This document shows, piece by piece, positions 32,042 to 40,772 of a stretch of DNA of 40,772 nucleotides (within the stretch, counting starts at the first letter, position 1; the number at the start of each line of letters is the position of its first letter). The notes beneath the pieces are model-generated. The model saw only the letters and a program-made list of their open reading frames with translations. It searched no databases and was not told the DNA's origin. Both the position numbers and the translations under genes were made by a program. Source of the DNA: Welwitschia mirabilis (taxonomy: Eukaryota; Gnetophyta; Gnetopsida; Welwitschiales). The DNA lies in contig JBOZIK010000001.1 in assembly GCA_051453625.1 (NCBI GenBank), positions 115,362,161-115,402,932 of the forward strand, given 5' to 3'.

Positions 32042-32680
32042 AACTATTATTAAAGTTAGAAGCTTTTTTGATTTTGTTGGGAATTATCGTGAGTTCAACT
32101 TCAACTTCTCTATGATAGTTTCTTCCTAACAAGTTTTTTGAAGAAAAATAAAAATTTTAGTGGGAAAAAAATGTTAATAGCTCTTTAATTCTATTAAAGA
32201 GTGTTTAAATAGTGCTCCAATTTTAGTAATACTAGATGATTCTAAAACCTTTTTAGTTTACACTGATTCAGGAAGAGAAGGTCTTGGAGTCATTCTTCAA
32301 CAAGATAAAAGAGTAACAACTTATGAATTAAGGTAACTTAAGGTACATAAGAGAAGCCACCCTGTTCATGATCTTGAATTAGTTGTATTAATATTTGCTT
32401 TAGTGTTATGGAAGCATTATTTCTATGATGTTAAATTTCAAGTTTCTATTGATATAAGAGTTTAAAATACATTTTCACTTAACCAAACTTGAATCTCAAA
32501 CAAAGAAGATGGATGAAATTTTTATGTGATTTTGATTTTAAAATTTTATCCCATGAGAGAAAAGGGAATAAAGTTATAAATGCTTTTAGTAAACTTAACT
32601 TTCTTACAATAATTATAAAAATTCAAAATCAGATACTTACCAATATTATAGAGGATCAAAACAAAGATGCAAATTGTTAA
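32042..32680 (+). pseudogene. RT-RNase H linker and RNase H of chromovirus A (3' half begins)
   Basis: From about 32045 the frame reads IIKVRSFFDFVGNYREF, the 'RSFLGLAGYYRRF' box that follows RT in gypsy elements and is missing at the end of the left half (5718). Then come SIKECLNSAPIL (about 32190-32225) and RNase H with FLVYTDSGREGLGVILQQDK (about 32250-32310), HDLELVVLIFALVLWKHYFY (about 32370-32430) and, after a frameshift, NLKQRRWMKFLCDFDFKIL (32492-32548). RNase H removes the RNA template during reverse transcription. The Asp of YTDS and the Glu of DLEL are kept. Stops and shifts remain, so it is dead. Confidence 0.85.
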
Positions 32681-33650
32681 AAATGACAAGATTACATAGA
32701 AAGTTAATAGACTTATAAGACTTCAGTATTGATTCAAAAGATATTAAATTTAAGATAATATTCTTGATTCCTAATATAGATGACATCAAATAAAAGGTAA
32801 TTTAAATATCATAGTCCTTCAATATTAGGTAATTCTAGAGGAATAAAAATGTATTAAAACATGAAGCAAAAATTTTAATAGTAGGGATGAAAAAAGATAT
32901 AGCATGATTTGTATAAAAGTGTTTAAATTATTAATAAGTTAAGGCAGAACATAGGAATTTAATAAGACTACTCTATCCTCATAATGTTTTAAAATATAAA
33001 TGAAATGGGATTTATATAGATTTTATATTAGTTTTTTCAAGAACCCCTAAAGCTAATGACTCTATTATGATTATAATTGATAGAGCAAATAAGTTAGTAC
33101 ATTTCATTCTCATAAAGTCTACTTATAGTGCTAAGGATATAGCTAAAGTATACATCTAGAATATTATTTATCTACATGGTGTACCCTTAGTAATTATTTA
33201 TAATAGTGATTTAAAATTTTCCTCTAAATTTTGGCAAGAACTACAATTAGGTTTAAGAACCAAGCTAAATATGAGTACAATATTTCATCCTCAAATAGAT
33301 GATAATGTAGAAAGAGTGAATAGAATCCTATAAGATCTTCTTAAAGCATGCATTCTTAATAAGCTTAAGAGTTGAAAAAATACTACCATTAGTGGATTTG
33401 CATATAATAAGAATTATCAAAGTTCTATCCAATAACTCCATTTAAAGCTCTATATTATAAGAAATGTAGAGCATCTGCCAAATGGATAAAACTTGAGAAA
33501 AGATTAATGATAAGATCAAAAATGTTATAATAAATAGAAAATATGACGAGAACAATTAAGAATAAATTAAAAGAAGCAATAAATATGTAAAAAATACATG
33601 TGGATTAGTGAAGACAATACCTTGAATTCCAAGTAGGTAACCATGTTTCC
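32681..33650 (+). pseudogene. integrase of chromovirus A, degraded
   Basis: The zinc-finger part is poorly kept (SPSILGNSRGIKMY, about 32814-32855). The core reads YIDFILVFSRTPKANDSIMI, IIDRANKLVHFILIKSTYSA (about 33014-33135), YLHGVPLVIIYNSDLKFSSK (about 33170-33230), FHPQIDDNVERVNRIL (about 33284-33331). These match the D,D(35)E core of gypsy integrases: Asp in IDR and Glu in VER are kept, while the SDRD segment reads YNSD. After 33360 the frame is broken many times. Confidence 0.8.
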
Positions 33651-34045
33651 TTAAGGTGTCACTAATGAAATTAGTTATGTGGAGAGTTAAGGAATCAAAA
33701 TTATCCCCCATATTTATTAGACCATTTTCAATATTGAAACATGTTGGACCTATTTCATATAAACTTGCTTTACCTTCTCAATTACAGAACATGCATAATG
33801 TTTTTCATATAAATATGCTAAGAAACTATATTGCAAGTCCTTCGTATGTGTTAAATTGGTCTCATACTCAAATGCAACTAGATTGTTTGACTATAGAGAA
33901 TCTAGAAGGAGTGCTCGATTGATGAGCTATCACTTTGTAGAATATGGAGATCCATCAAGTAAAGATAAAATAAAGTAATCATATTCTTAATAAAGCTACT
34001 TGTAAGGTAGAAGAATTAATGAGAAATCAATACTCAAGCCTCTGA
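33651..34045 (+). pseudogene. integrase C-terminus with chromodomain-like tail, chromovirus A
   Basis: The open part 33656-33922 reads KLSPIFIRPFSILKHVGPIS, YKLALPSQLQNMHNVFHINM and LRNYIASPSYVLNW. This is the GPY/F-type module (KLSPRYIGPFEI.. and HNVFHVSMLRKY) of plant chromoviruses. After two stops (TGATGA, about 33919-33924) the homology continues with NHILNKATCKVEELMRNQYS to TGA 34043-34045. This corresponds to the chromodomain-like end 'VEEATWEREEDMRAKYP', in which the aromatic position reads Cys. In functional elements this tail steers integration toward heterochromatin. It ends pol 82 bp before the 3' LTR. Confidence 0.8.
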
Positions 34046-34113
34046 ATCCCATAATATGTAAGCTTAGACTCTCAAATCATTATGTACTTTGATTATCAAT
34101 AGTGATTCCTTTA

Positions 34114-34127
34114 TGAGTGGGGAAGTA
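34114..34127 (+). other. polypurine tract of chromovirus A
   Basis: GAGTGGGGAAGTA (34115-34127) stands directly before the TGTTATATC LTR start, as in Del-type elements, where a GGGGGGAAG-like run precedes TGTAACACCC. Confidence 0.65.
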
Positions 34128-34700
34128 TGTTATATCTAATATTTTATAATCTTAAATTAGTAAACATAATGACATGATTACAAGAGTCTCTAAATTATGT
34201 AATACATTTTGATATCAAATTTTAATGAAAATCCTTTTTTTCTTTAATGTATGACTTAGAATTAATAATCTATTATATTTCTTATGCCAAAAATATATTT
34301 TTAATTATAAGTACTCATAAGTTCACTTAATTACTTAATTTTATTTTGGTTAATTTTATTATTTTAAATAATAATAATTATAAAAAATTTTAATAATAAA
34401 TAAACATATTTATGAAAAGACATGTTATATATAGGATTAAATAGTTAAAATAAAAAAAATTCACATGAAGGTATAAATTAAAAATAAAAGGTCTAAAAAA
34501 ATGTTATGTAACATCTTTATTTTAATCATTTATACATTGCCTTATTCAAATCTAAAAATAAAGAAAAAAGTAAAATTACTTGATAAAAATGAAATCATAA
34601 TAAGTAGGAAAAAAGTAAGATACTATGTTTAATCATGATGATTTCTTACATTCAAATATGACATTTTCTTACATTCAATTATGACACTTATTTCTCATGA
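34128..34700 (+). repeat. 3' LTR of chromovirus A (right end not determined)
   Basis: It starts TGTTATATCTAATATTTTAT, which fits the common Del/Tekay LTR start TGTAACACCCTAATATTTTA after C-to-T decay. Further in, GTATAAATTAAAAATAAAAGG (about 34473) and later AT-rich sequence look like the R/U5 part of such LTRs. I could not place the 3' end, because no second LTR is recognisable near 3557. The end given is approximate. Confidence 0.5.
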
Positions 34701-35066
34701 TTTATGTTGTTGATGTAATAGATCATGAATAGTGTAATTACGTGAATCAAAACATACAATATTATTCATAAACTAAAAAGGATAAATGATTAGAATTTAT
34801 TCTATCATAACTTTTATCCTTACTGATATTTGTGAAAGTACTTTATTCATAAAATATTATTTTGCTTGTTGTGTCATATTCTCATTCTGAAATTAGTGCA
34901 TTTGTTCTTCCAATGTATTTTAAATATCTTTTGGATTGATTATGAGCCTATTCAGGATTAAGAAGAAACTAGAATGAAGAAATGATGCATGTAATTAATC
35001 TTGTTCATTAAAGTAAGAAAATTGCTCATCCTAATTAGGTGAATGAGATACAAATGAGATTCCTTT

Positions 35067-35271
35067 TGTCATTTATACATTACTTTCACTTCGTACACAA
35101 GCTCTTACAATTTCTTATTGATTAATCTTATTACTACTCATTCATATGTCAATGTCTTCTCTGTATAAGCTCATCCAACTTGTTATTGATCAATCTTGTC
35201 ATTATCACTTATATGTCCATTTCACTTTTATATAAAGTCCATTCAACTTGTCATTGATCAATCTTATCAAC
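35067..35271. repeat. degenerate 67-68-bp tandem repeat, about three copies
   Basis: Units start at about 35099, 35167 and 35234, preceded by a partial copy. Shared strings are AAGCTCATCCAACTTGT, TATTGATCAATCTT, CATTCATATGTC/CACTTATATGTCC and TTCACTTTTATATA. Copies differ at many positions, so the array is old. Confidence 0.75.
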
Positions 35272-35842
35272 TAAAAGAGATTTCTTTTTTACCTTATGAA
35301 TAAAATGATTTAGGTTGTCCTTATGCAATTACATAAAGGAACTTTATTATGCCATTTATCAATAAATAGATCCCTTTTCATTTTTCTCAAACTAATATTA
35401 TTCAAATAAGTTTATGCTACCAAGATATCTTCTCAATCTTTTATCCTCTTAAATGTGGAGATGGCTCTTAGAGCTATAATCTTAGAGCTTAAGACTTCAT
35501 TAATCTTTTCAAGGATCATCAATATTTTTTCCTCTAAGTAGGTTCTCATTTCATAAGAATTTTAGTTCCATTTCTTGCATTAGGCCTTTGCATATAATTG
35601 TACTATTAATGTAGTTATTTATATTTTTCCTCTGATTAGCTGATACGAAGATCAAGGAGATATTTAAGAGATCTCCTTATATGCTTAGTTGATAGGACTA
35701 TTGATGAGGATGAATTTTATGTAAATCTTACTTACTAATAAGTGTTTTTCTTTATTTCAACTATATATTTCATCAACAAATAGATGTTTTTATTTATTTT
35801 TATGCTTACAATAGGTTAGTTAGTTAGTATGTTAGTAGGTTA

Positions 35843-35843
<1 letters not shown>

Positions 35844-35885
<42 letters not shown>
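35844..35885. repeat. (TA)n microsatellite
   Basis: About 42 bases of uninterrupted TA repeat, preceded by a short run of TTAGTA(G/T) units (about 35815-35843). Confidence 0.97.
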
Positions 35886-35887
<2 letters not shown>

Positions 35888-36689
35888 ATTATTACGTATT
35901 AGGTACAAGATGTCAAGTGGCATGAAGATGAGAGAGAAGGTTGAGGTAACAAATCAGCATAACAATCCCAATCATATACCTATTTCTCAGGAGTAAAGAA
36001 TAAAAACGAAAAAACTAATAAGGTATAAGAACATAATCACCACCAAAGATGGGAATCTTTTTTACAAAAAGGTTTCTAGGAATAGATAAGGAAAGAAGAT
36101 CAATCTAGGGAACTTTAGCTAGCATACAAAGGTGTTAACAACATTTTCCCATATCTTATAGTATTACCTACAAAGAAGAACATAGGTTATCACCTCATCT
36201 TTATATAAAAATTGGTATTTAAATATAAAGATAAAAATCATCTAAGTATCATTGTGTAAATACTTTGTTACATGAACAGTAATATTACTTCAATTTTTCT
36301 CTTGTTTATGTAGTTGAGTATAAACTAAGATAATTTTAGTGCTTAGAGATAAGTGTTTCTTAGTAGTTCATTTAACCCATATTATGTTTTATTTTTTTTA
36401 GTATTTTCCCTTGGTGTAATATATGTATATAATAATTAACCTTAAATAAGTAACCTGACTAGCTTAAGTAACTTCATCACAAGACCATTGTGATAATGAA
36501 TTTCAGACTAAATGGTTAAGTCTGAAGTAGTTCTTTAGTAAGCCTCTGATGTATTGTTATTTAATGAAGTGTGCTTATTTTAGGTTAGTAATAGCATAGT
36601 TTCTACATTTTTTAGCATTATTTTATAGTTTCTAATATTGTTTTGTGATTTTTTTGGAACTCATTTTATCATATAAGCCATCCATCATT

Positions 36690-36707
36690 TTGGCACTAGA
36701 AGAAGGC
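36690..36707 (+). other. probable primer-binding site of element C
   Basis: TTGGCACTAGAAGAAGGCTT resembles the TGGCGCTAGAAGGAGGG-type site next to the 5' LTR of many Tat-lineage gypsy elements, with the GCG changed to GCA. It lies about 50 bp before the first gag codons of C. Which tRNA it pairs with was not worked out. Confidence 0.4.
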
Positions 36708-36741
36708 TTACTCTAAAGTCAATTAGTAGAAATGACAAAAA

Positions 36742-38069
36742 GTGCCATGCAACAAGATAGTCAAGGAAAATGAAAAAAATCAAAGAGGTAGGTACATTAA
36801 AGATCTACATAAATATGGTCTAGACAAGTGGACCCGAAATATTGTTAAATTAGAAGTAGAAGAAAATGATTTTACAGAGGATGAAATAATCTTAGAAAAG
36901 ATAGTAAAAGACCAAATCTTTTCTAAATTGATGACTGAATTTGAGCAATGATTGTAAATCTTTCTTACATTATCTCATTCACTAAGAAAATTTTCTTAAA
37001 TCTTTCAGGTCAGAAAACCTAAAAAGAAAGTTATAACATGAAGTTATTGGGAAGATGATGGAGATTCAAGACCATTAAACTATGATACCCACTGGTTAGA
37101 TGATTTAAGTCCTATCAACCCTATGGCTCTAAAGCAACCAAATAAAGTAAGAAACATAAATACTACCATAATACCTACTTTTAAAGATAAAAGATTAGAA
37201 GAAGCCCTATTACACATAGGTTTATTTGATGCCCTTTATAAAGCTAATTATCTCAACTTAAAATCTGACTTTTTGAGATATTTTTCTTTTTCCTTAAAAG
37301 GAGATGCTTAATTATGATATCACAAAAATCCTAATCATAATTTGAGTTCATGAGAAACCCTTAAGAATGATTTTCTAAATAAATTTCAACCTATAAAAAT
37401 GGTGGAAGATTTAAGAGAACAAATCCTGAACATTAAACAAAGAGATAATAAATTATTTGATGAATTTATGGATAGGTATAACATATTGTTAGTCGAATTT
37501 CTTAATAAAGGAATCACATCTAAGAAATGAGTTAGAGCCTTACTTAGATGACTATAGAGTTAGACATTAAAGAAATTAGATTTTTTATGTAGAGGAAGCA
37601 TCAAAACCAAAAATGTCCAAGAAGTGAGAGGACTCATTACTCAGTTTTATAATATGAGTTAAAGACAGGGTTAAGAAAAAGAAAAAGAAAAAACTAAATA
37701 AAGTGTATGATTTAAAACTAGATGGTAGTGTATATNNNNNNNNNNNNNNNNNNNNNNNNNNNNNNNNNNNNNNNNNNNNNNNNNNNNNNNNNNNNNNNNN
37801 NNNNNNNNNNNNNNNNNNNNNNNNNNNNNNNNNNNAAAAAGAAAAAACTAAATAAAGTGTATGATTTAAAACTAGATGGTAGTGTATATAGCTCAAAACA
37901 TATCACTCTTATGGAAGAATTACCTAAAAAAGTAACTAATAGCATGATAGAAAAGTTTGATCAGTTAGTTGTAAGACACCTCAAGGGAGAATAAGGACCT
38001 ATATGTGAATGTTGTAGGGAAGGTAATCATGATGAAATAAAATACCCTTAGATATAAAACTTTATTTAG
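36742..38069 (+). pseudogene. gag of element C, degraded, with zinc knuckle
   Basis: An open N-terminal part (36742-36951) reads KNQRGRYIKDLHKYGLDKWT, is mostly charged, and has no known motif. After a frameshift come HWLDDLSPINPMALKQP (about 37091-37140) and EEALLHIGLFDALYKANYLN (about 37199-37258). The retrotransposon-gag core follows: FLRYFSFSLKGDA (37272-37310), SSWETLKNDFLNKFQPIKMV (about 37345-37404, one stop) and LREQILNIKQRDNKLFDEFM. The knuckle at 38004-38045 reads CECC-REGN-H-DEIK-Y: CX2CX4HX4C with the last Cys as Tyr (TGC/TGT to TAC/TAT). The duplicated 54 bp around the 100-N gap should be counted once. Confidence 0.75.
37736..37835. other. false assembly gap (100 N) between identical 54-bp flanks
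   Basis: Bases 37682-37735 (AAAAAGAAAAAACTAAATAA ... GTAGTGTATAT) recur without mismatch at 37836-37889. The neighbouring contigs therefore overlap and the gap should not exist. Confidence 0.92.
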
Positions 38070-39039
38070 NNNNNNNNNNNNNNNNNNNNNNNNNNNNNNN
38101 NNNNNNNNNNNNNNNNNNNNNNNNNNNNNNNNNNNNNNNNNNNNNNNNNNNNNNNNNNNNNNNNNNNNNNNNNNNNNNNNNNNNNNNNNNNNNNNNNNNN
38201 NNNNNNNNNNNNNNNNNNNNNNNNNNNNNNNNNNNNNNNNNNNNNNNNNNNNNNNNNNNNNNNNNNNNNNNNNNNNNNNNNNNNNNNNNNNNNNNNNNNN
38301 NNNNNNNNNNNNNNNNNNNNNNNNNNNNNNNNNNNNNNNNNNNNNNNNNNNNNNNNNNNNNNNNNNNNNNNNNNNNNNNNNNNNNNNNNNNNNNNNNNNN
38401 NNNNNNNNNNNNNNNNNNNNNNNNNNNNNNNNNNNNNNNNNNNNNNNNNNNNNNNNNNNNNNNNNNNNNNNNNNNNNNNNNNNNNNNNNNNNNNNNNNNN
38501 NNNNNNNNNNNNNNNNNNNNNNNNNNNNNNNNNNNNNNNNNNNNNNNNNNNNNNNNNNNNNNNNNNNNNNNNNNNNNNNNNNNNNNNNNNNNNNNNNNNN
38601 NNNNNNNNNNNNNNNNNNNNNNNNNNNNNNNNNNNNNNNNNNNNNNNNNNNNNNNNNNNNNNNNNNNNNNNNNNNNNNNNNNNNNNNNNNNNNNNNNNNN
38701 NNNNNNNNNNNNNNNNNNNNNNNNNNNNNNNNNNNNNNNNNNNNNNNNNNNNNNNNNNNNNNNNNNNNNNNNNNNNNNNNNNNNNNNNNNNNNNNNNNNN
38801 NNNNNNNNNNNNNNNNNNNNNNNNNNNNNNNNNNNNNNNNNNNNNNNNNNNNNNNNNNNNNNNNNNNNNNNNNNNNNNNNNNNNNNNNNNNNNNNNNNNN
38901 NNNNNNNNNNNNNNNNNNNNNNNNNNNNNNNNNNNNNNNNNNNNNNNNNNNNNNNNNNNNNNNNNNNNNNNNNNNNNNNNNNNNNNNNNNNNNNNNNNNN
39001 NNNNNNNNNNNNNNNNNNNNNNNNNNNNNNNNNNNNNNN
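38070..39039. other. assembly gap (970 N)
   Basis: A run of 970 undetermined bases between the gag knuckle and the protease region of element C. The long frames reported across it consist mostly of unknown residues and are not genes. Confidence 1.
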
Positions 39040-40228
39040 GAAAATAGAGATAAATGAATCACAAAAAAAGAATTTAAATCCAAGCAACTCCATAGATAGA
39101 GAAGAGGAAAAGGTTGAAATAAAAATAATAAATGATACCCTAGAAAATTCTTTACCTTTTCCAATGAGAAGTAAATTAATAGAATACCCAAAATTGAAAA
39201 AGATATAGAATATTTAACAAAGACATTAGAAGATAGAAAAATATCAATACCTCTTTTAAAATTATTAAAGGACATACCTATGTATTAGAAATAGATTAAG
39301 AGTATGTGCTTAAAACAAAAAGATAAAAAAGAACATAAGAAAGAAAAACAAATTGGGATGGTAAGAAAGAATCAAGTTTCTTAGGTTTCCACATAAGGTT
39401 TTTAAAATATATAATGTGAAAAGTACAGTGATTCAAGAACACCTATGATAGATGTGAAAATAGATGGAAAACTTAAAGTAGAACCACTTGTGGATTTTGA
39501 AATAAGTATTAATGTTATGGCCTCTAAAACTTATGAAGAATTAGAAAAATAAAAATTATAACATTATCAAGAAAAAGTTAACTTAGAAAATGACTCAGCA
39601 GTTATGCCAGAAGGAGTTTTGAAGGATATATCCATAAAACTCTAAGGTTTTATCTATTTCATAGATTTACTAAGAATGAAAACTCAAGGAGATGCTTATG
39701 CAGTGATTCTTGGAAGACTGTGGATGGCTACTATAGATGCTACTATTTATTCTAGAAGTGGGGTAATGAAAATTAGTCTTTGAGATCTTAAAAAATAAAT
39801 TAATCTTTTTGATATAGTGGTTATTGAAGAAATTATGTAAAACACAAAAGTAAGAACTAATATGATTCTAACATAAGAAGTTAATTTAATGTTAAATACA
39901 GGTAAGAATATTTAGCAACTAAAAAAATAGAAAATCCTCCTCTTAAGAAAGGAATAAAGTATATTGAGGTAGCTCCTAATAGATAGTTGATTATAAATAG
40001 TTGTTTAACTCATTATTAGAAGATAAAACCTAAAAGAATGTTAATTAAGAGAAAAGGAGCCTTCACTTGAGATCATATAGATATTAAAGAAATAGCTCTA
40101 AAGATCTATCAACATAGAATCTACTTAGACACTTTCATTAAACCAAGTCGTCAACCAAAAAGAACATGTAACCTATGTATGTAGGAGGTAATTAAATAAG
40201 AATTTTTTAAACTCTTAGAAGTAGCATT
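39040..40228 (+). pseudogene. linker and aspartic protease of element C, degraded
   Basis: The left part is Lys/Glu-rich linker (EKDIEYLTKTLEDRKISIPL, about 39195-39254). The protease begins with IDVKIDGKLKVEPLVDFEIS (about 39450-39509) and continues INVMASKTYEELE, matching the 'ALVDTGASiNVMPlsTyeeL' active-site segment; here D-T/S-G reads D-F-E. Further on, DISIKL, GFIYFIDLL and YAVILGRLWMATIDATIYSR (39700-39759) followed by SGVMKI match the conserved end 'LGRPWLATADAYISCRSG'. The rest to 40228 is a decayed connector. Stops are common. Confidence 0.7.
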
Positions 40229-40574
40229 CATTTACCTAATATCTAATTCAGAATGGGTTAATCTTGTAATAGTAGTACCAAAGAAAAGAAATAAATAGAG
40301 AGTATGTATAGACTTCAGAATGTTAAATACAATGACTTATAAAGATCATTTTTCCTGTTTCATTTATTGATCAAGTCTTACAAAGAGTGTCTAGATATCA
40401 ATACTACAACTTTTTAGATGGATATAGTGGCTACAATTGGGTTCTTTAGCTTTAAAGACCAAGCCAAAACAAGTTTCACTTATTATTGGAGTACTTATAC
40501 CTATAAAGTACTACTGTTTAGACTATATAATGCTCTCGCTACTTTTTAAATATTAGTAAATAGTATTTTTAAGA
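40229..40574 (+). pseudogene. N-terminal part of reverse transcriptase of element C, cut off
   Basis: It reads SNSEWVNLVIVVPKKRNK (about 40242-40295), a stop in place of Trp or Gln, RVCIDFRMLNTMTYKDHF (about 40299-40353), then after a shift FIDQVLQRVSRYQYYNFLDG with YSGYN (about 40362-40436). A second shift gives DQAKTSFTYYWSTYTYKVLL (about 40459-40520) and YNALATF, the 'LCNAPATFQ' box. The homology stops before the catalytic FxDD box because an LTR starts at 40575. Confidence 0.8.
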
Positions 40575-40772
40575 TGTTGCAGTGTGAATCTATATAATCT
40601 TAAAGTCCTTTAGGTAAACTTGTAAATTAAATAACTTATAGAAAAACAAATCCTAATATATATGGGAGTTTACCTAAATGTCATAATCATAATGAAGTCA
40701 CAAGATAAGAATTGGAGAATTGATTCTTAAAGATATTTTTAATTTTTAAATATTTAAATAACTAAAATTAAA
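40575..40772 (-). repeat. partial LTR related to the LTRs of element B, running off the window
   Basis: TGTTGCAGTGTG is identical to the edge of both B LTRs. Homologous blocks follow: CTAATATATATGGGAG versus CTAATATGGGTGGGAG, TACCTAAATGTCATA versus AACCCAAATGTCATA, and AAGAATTGGAGAATTGATTC versus GAGAATTGGTTTC. By analogy with B, the element reads leftward and this is the outer edge of its 3' LTR. The expected 5-bp target copy is TAAGA at 40570-40574. The rest lies outside the window. Confidence 0.75.

Larger units (their letters stand above)
34701..36689. other. non-coding stretch, probably the LTR A end and the 5' LTR of element C
   Basis: No coding signal. It holds a degenerate 67-68-bp tandem repeat (35067-35271), a (TA)n run, and toward its right end AT-rich sequence that should be the 5' LTR of element C, since a primer-site-like sequence follows at 36690. 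A TATA-like TTTATATAAAA at about 36201 may belong to that LTR. The LTR start was not located. Confidence 0.35.
36690..40574 (+). mobile_element. 5' part of Ty3/gypsy element C (Tat/Athila type), cut by another LTR
   Basis: Primer site, gag with zinc knuckle, protease and the first part of RT follow one another on the + strand. RT homology stops at 40574 where an LTR edge begins. The motif wording (LDGYSGYN in RT, LGRxWxATxDAxIxxRSG after the protease) places it in the non-chromovirus Tat/Athila group, different from chromovirus A. Two gaps (100 N and 970 N) lie inside. Confidence 0.7.

Noticed and set aside
37965-39275. A 436-codon - strand frame and a nested 343-codon frame
   Set aside because: They span the 970-N gap, and the real flanks are the reverse strand of element C gag and protease.
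1-40772. tRNA or rRNA genes
   Set aside because: I saw no cloverleaf-like sequence with the A and B box consensus and no rRNA-like sequence; a covariance-model search would be needed to exclude them.

Overview
The window looks like nuclear heterochromatin of a flowering plant. It is very AT-rich, I recognise no host gene and no intact gene of any kind, and nearly all the interpretable sequence is decayed transposable element. The element types (an Athila-like Ty3/gypsy element, a Del/Tekay-like chromovirus, a Tat/Athila-type gypsy element and a CACTA-like DNA transposon) are typical of plants. Most breaks in the old reading frames look like C-to-T or G-to-A transitions (CAA/CAG to TAA/TAG, TGG to TGA/TAG, Asp to Asn), the usual signature of decay at methylated cytosines.

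Layout. 1-3454: the 3' part of an LTR element D on the + strand, with a degraded accessory ORF at 185-1233 and a probable LTR at about 1672-3454 that carries a degenerate GTCGAC-type repeat and a 495-N gap. About 3557-5718: 5' half of chromovirus A (+ strand): primer site, gag, protease, reverse transcriptase. 5719-32041: a roughly 26.3-kb insertion whose two ends carry the same AAGGCATTT-type subterminal repeats and which I read as a CACTA-like element. 32042-34045: 3' half of chromovirus A (rest of the RT-RNase H linker, RNase H, integrase, C-terminal chromodomain-like region), followed by its 3' LTR from 34128. About 36690-40574: element C on the + strand (primer site, gag, protease, start of RT). 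40575 to the end: the edge of another LTR, related to those of element B, inserted in the RT of C.

Inside the CACTA-like insert sits Athila-like element B (6486-22521, - strand). It has two TG...CA LTRs (1,264 and 1,356 bp) and a perfect 5-bp target-site duplication, GCTAT, at 6481-6485 and 22522-22526. Read from right to left it runs LTR, primer site, gag, protease, RT, RNase H, integrase, accessory ORF, LTR. The window therefore shows three nested layers: A was split by the CACTA-like element, which was later split by B.

Two assembly problems matter. The protease-RT-RNase H and RNase H-integrase parts of B appear twice, and both duplicate junctions fall exactly in 100-N gaps, so the duplication may be a scaffolding artefact. 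The 100-N gap at 37736-37835 is flanked by the same 54 bases on both sides, so those contigs almost certainly overlap. The 9.3 kb right of B (22527-31798) and the 0.5 kb left of it (5961-6480) should be the body of the CACTA-like element, but I could not recognise a transposase there. I did not find a clearly new biological system; the best material is the nesting, the recurring loss of RT catalytic aspartates and a short palindromic motif scattered through element B.
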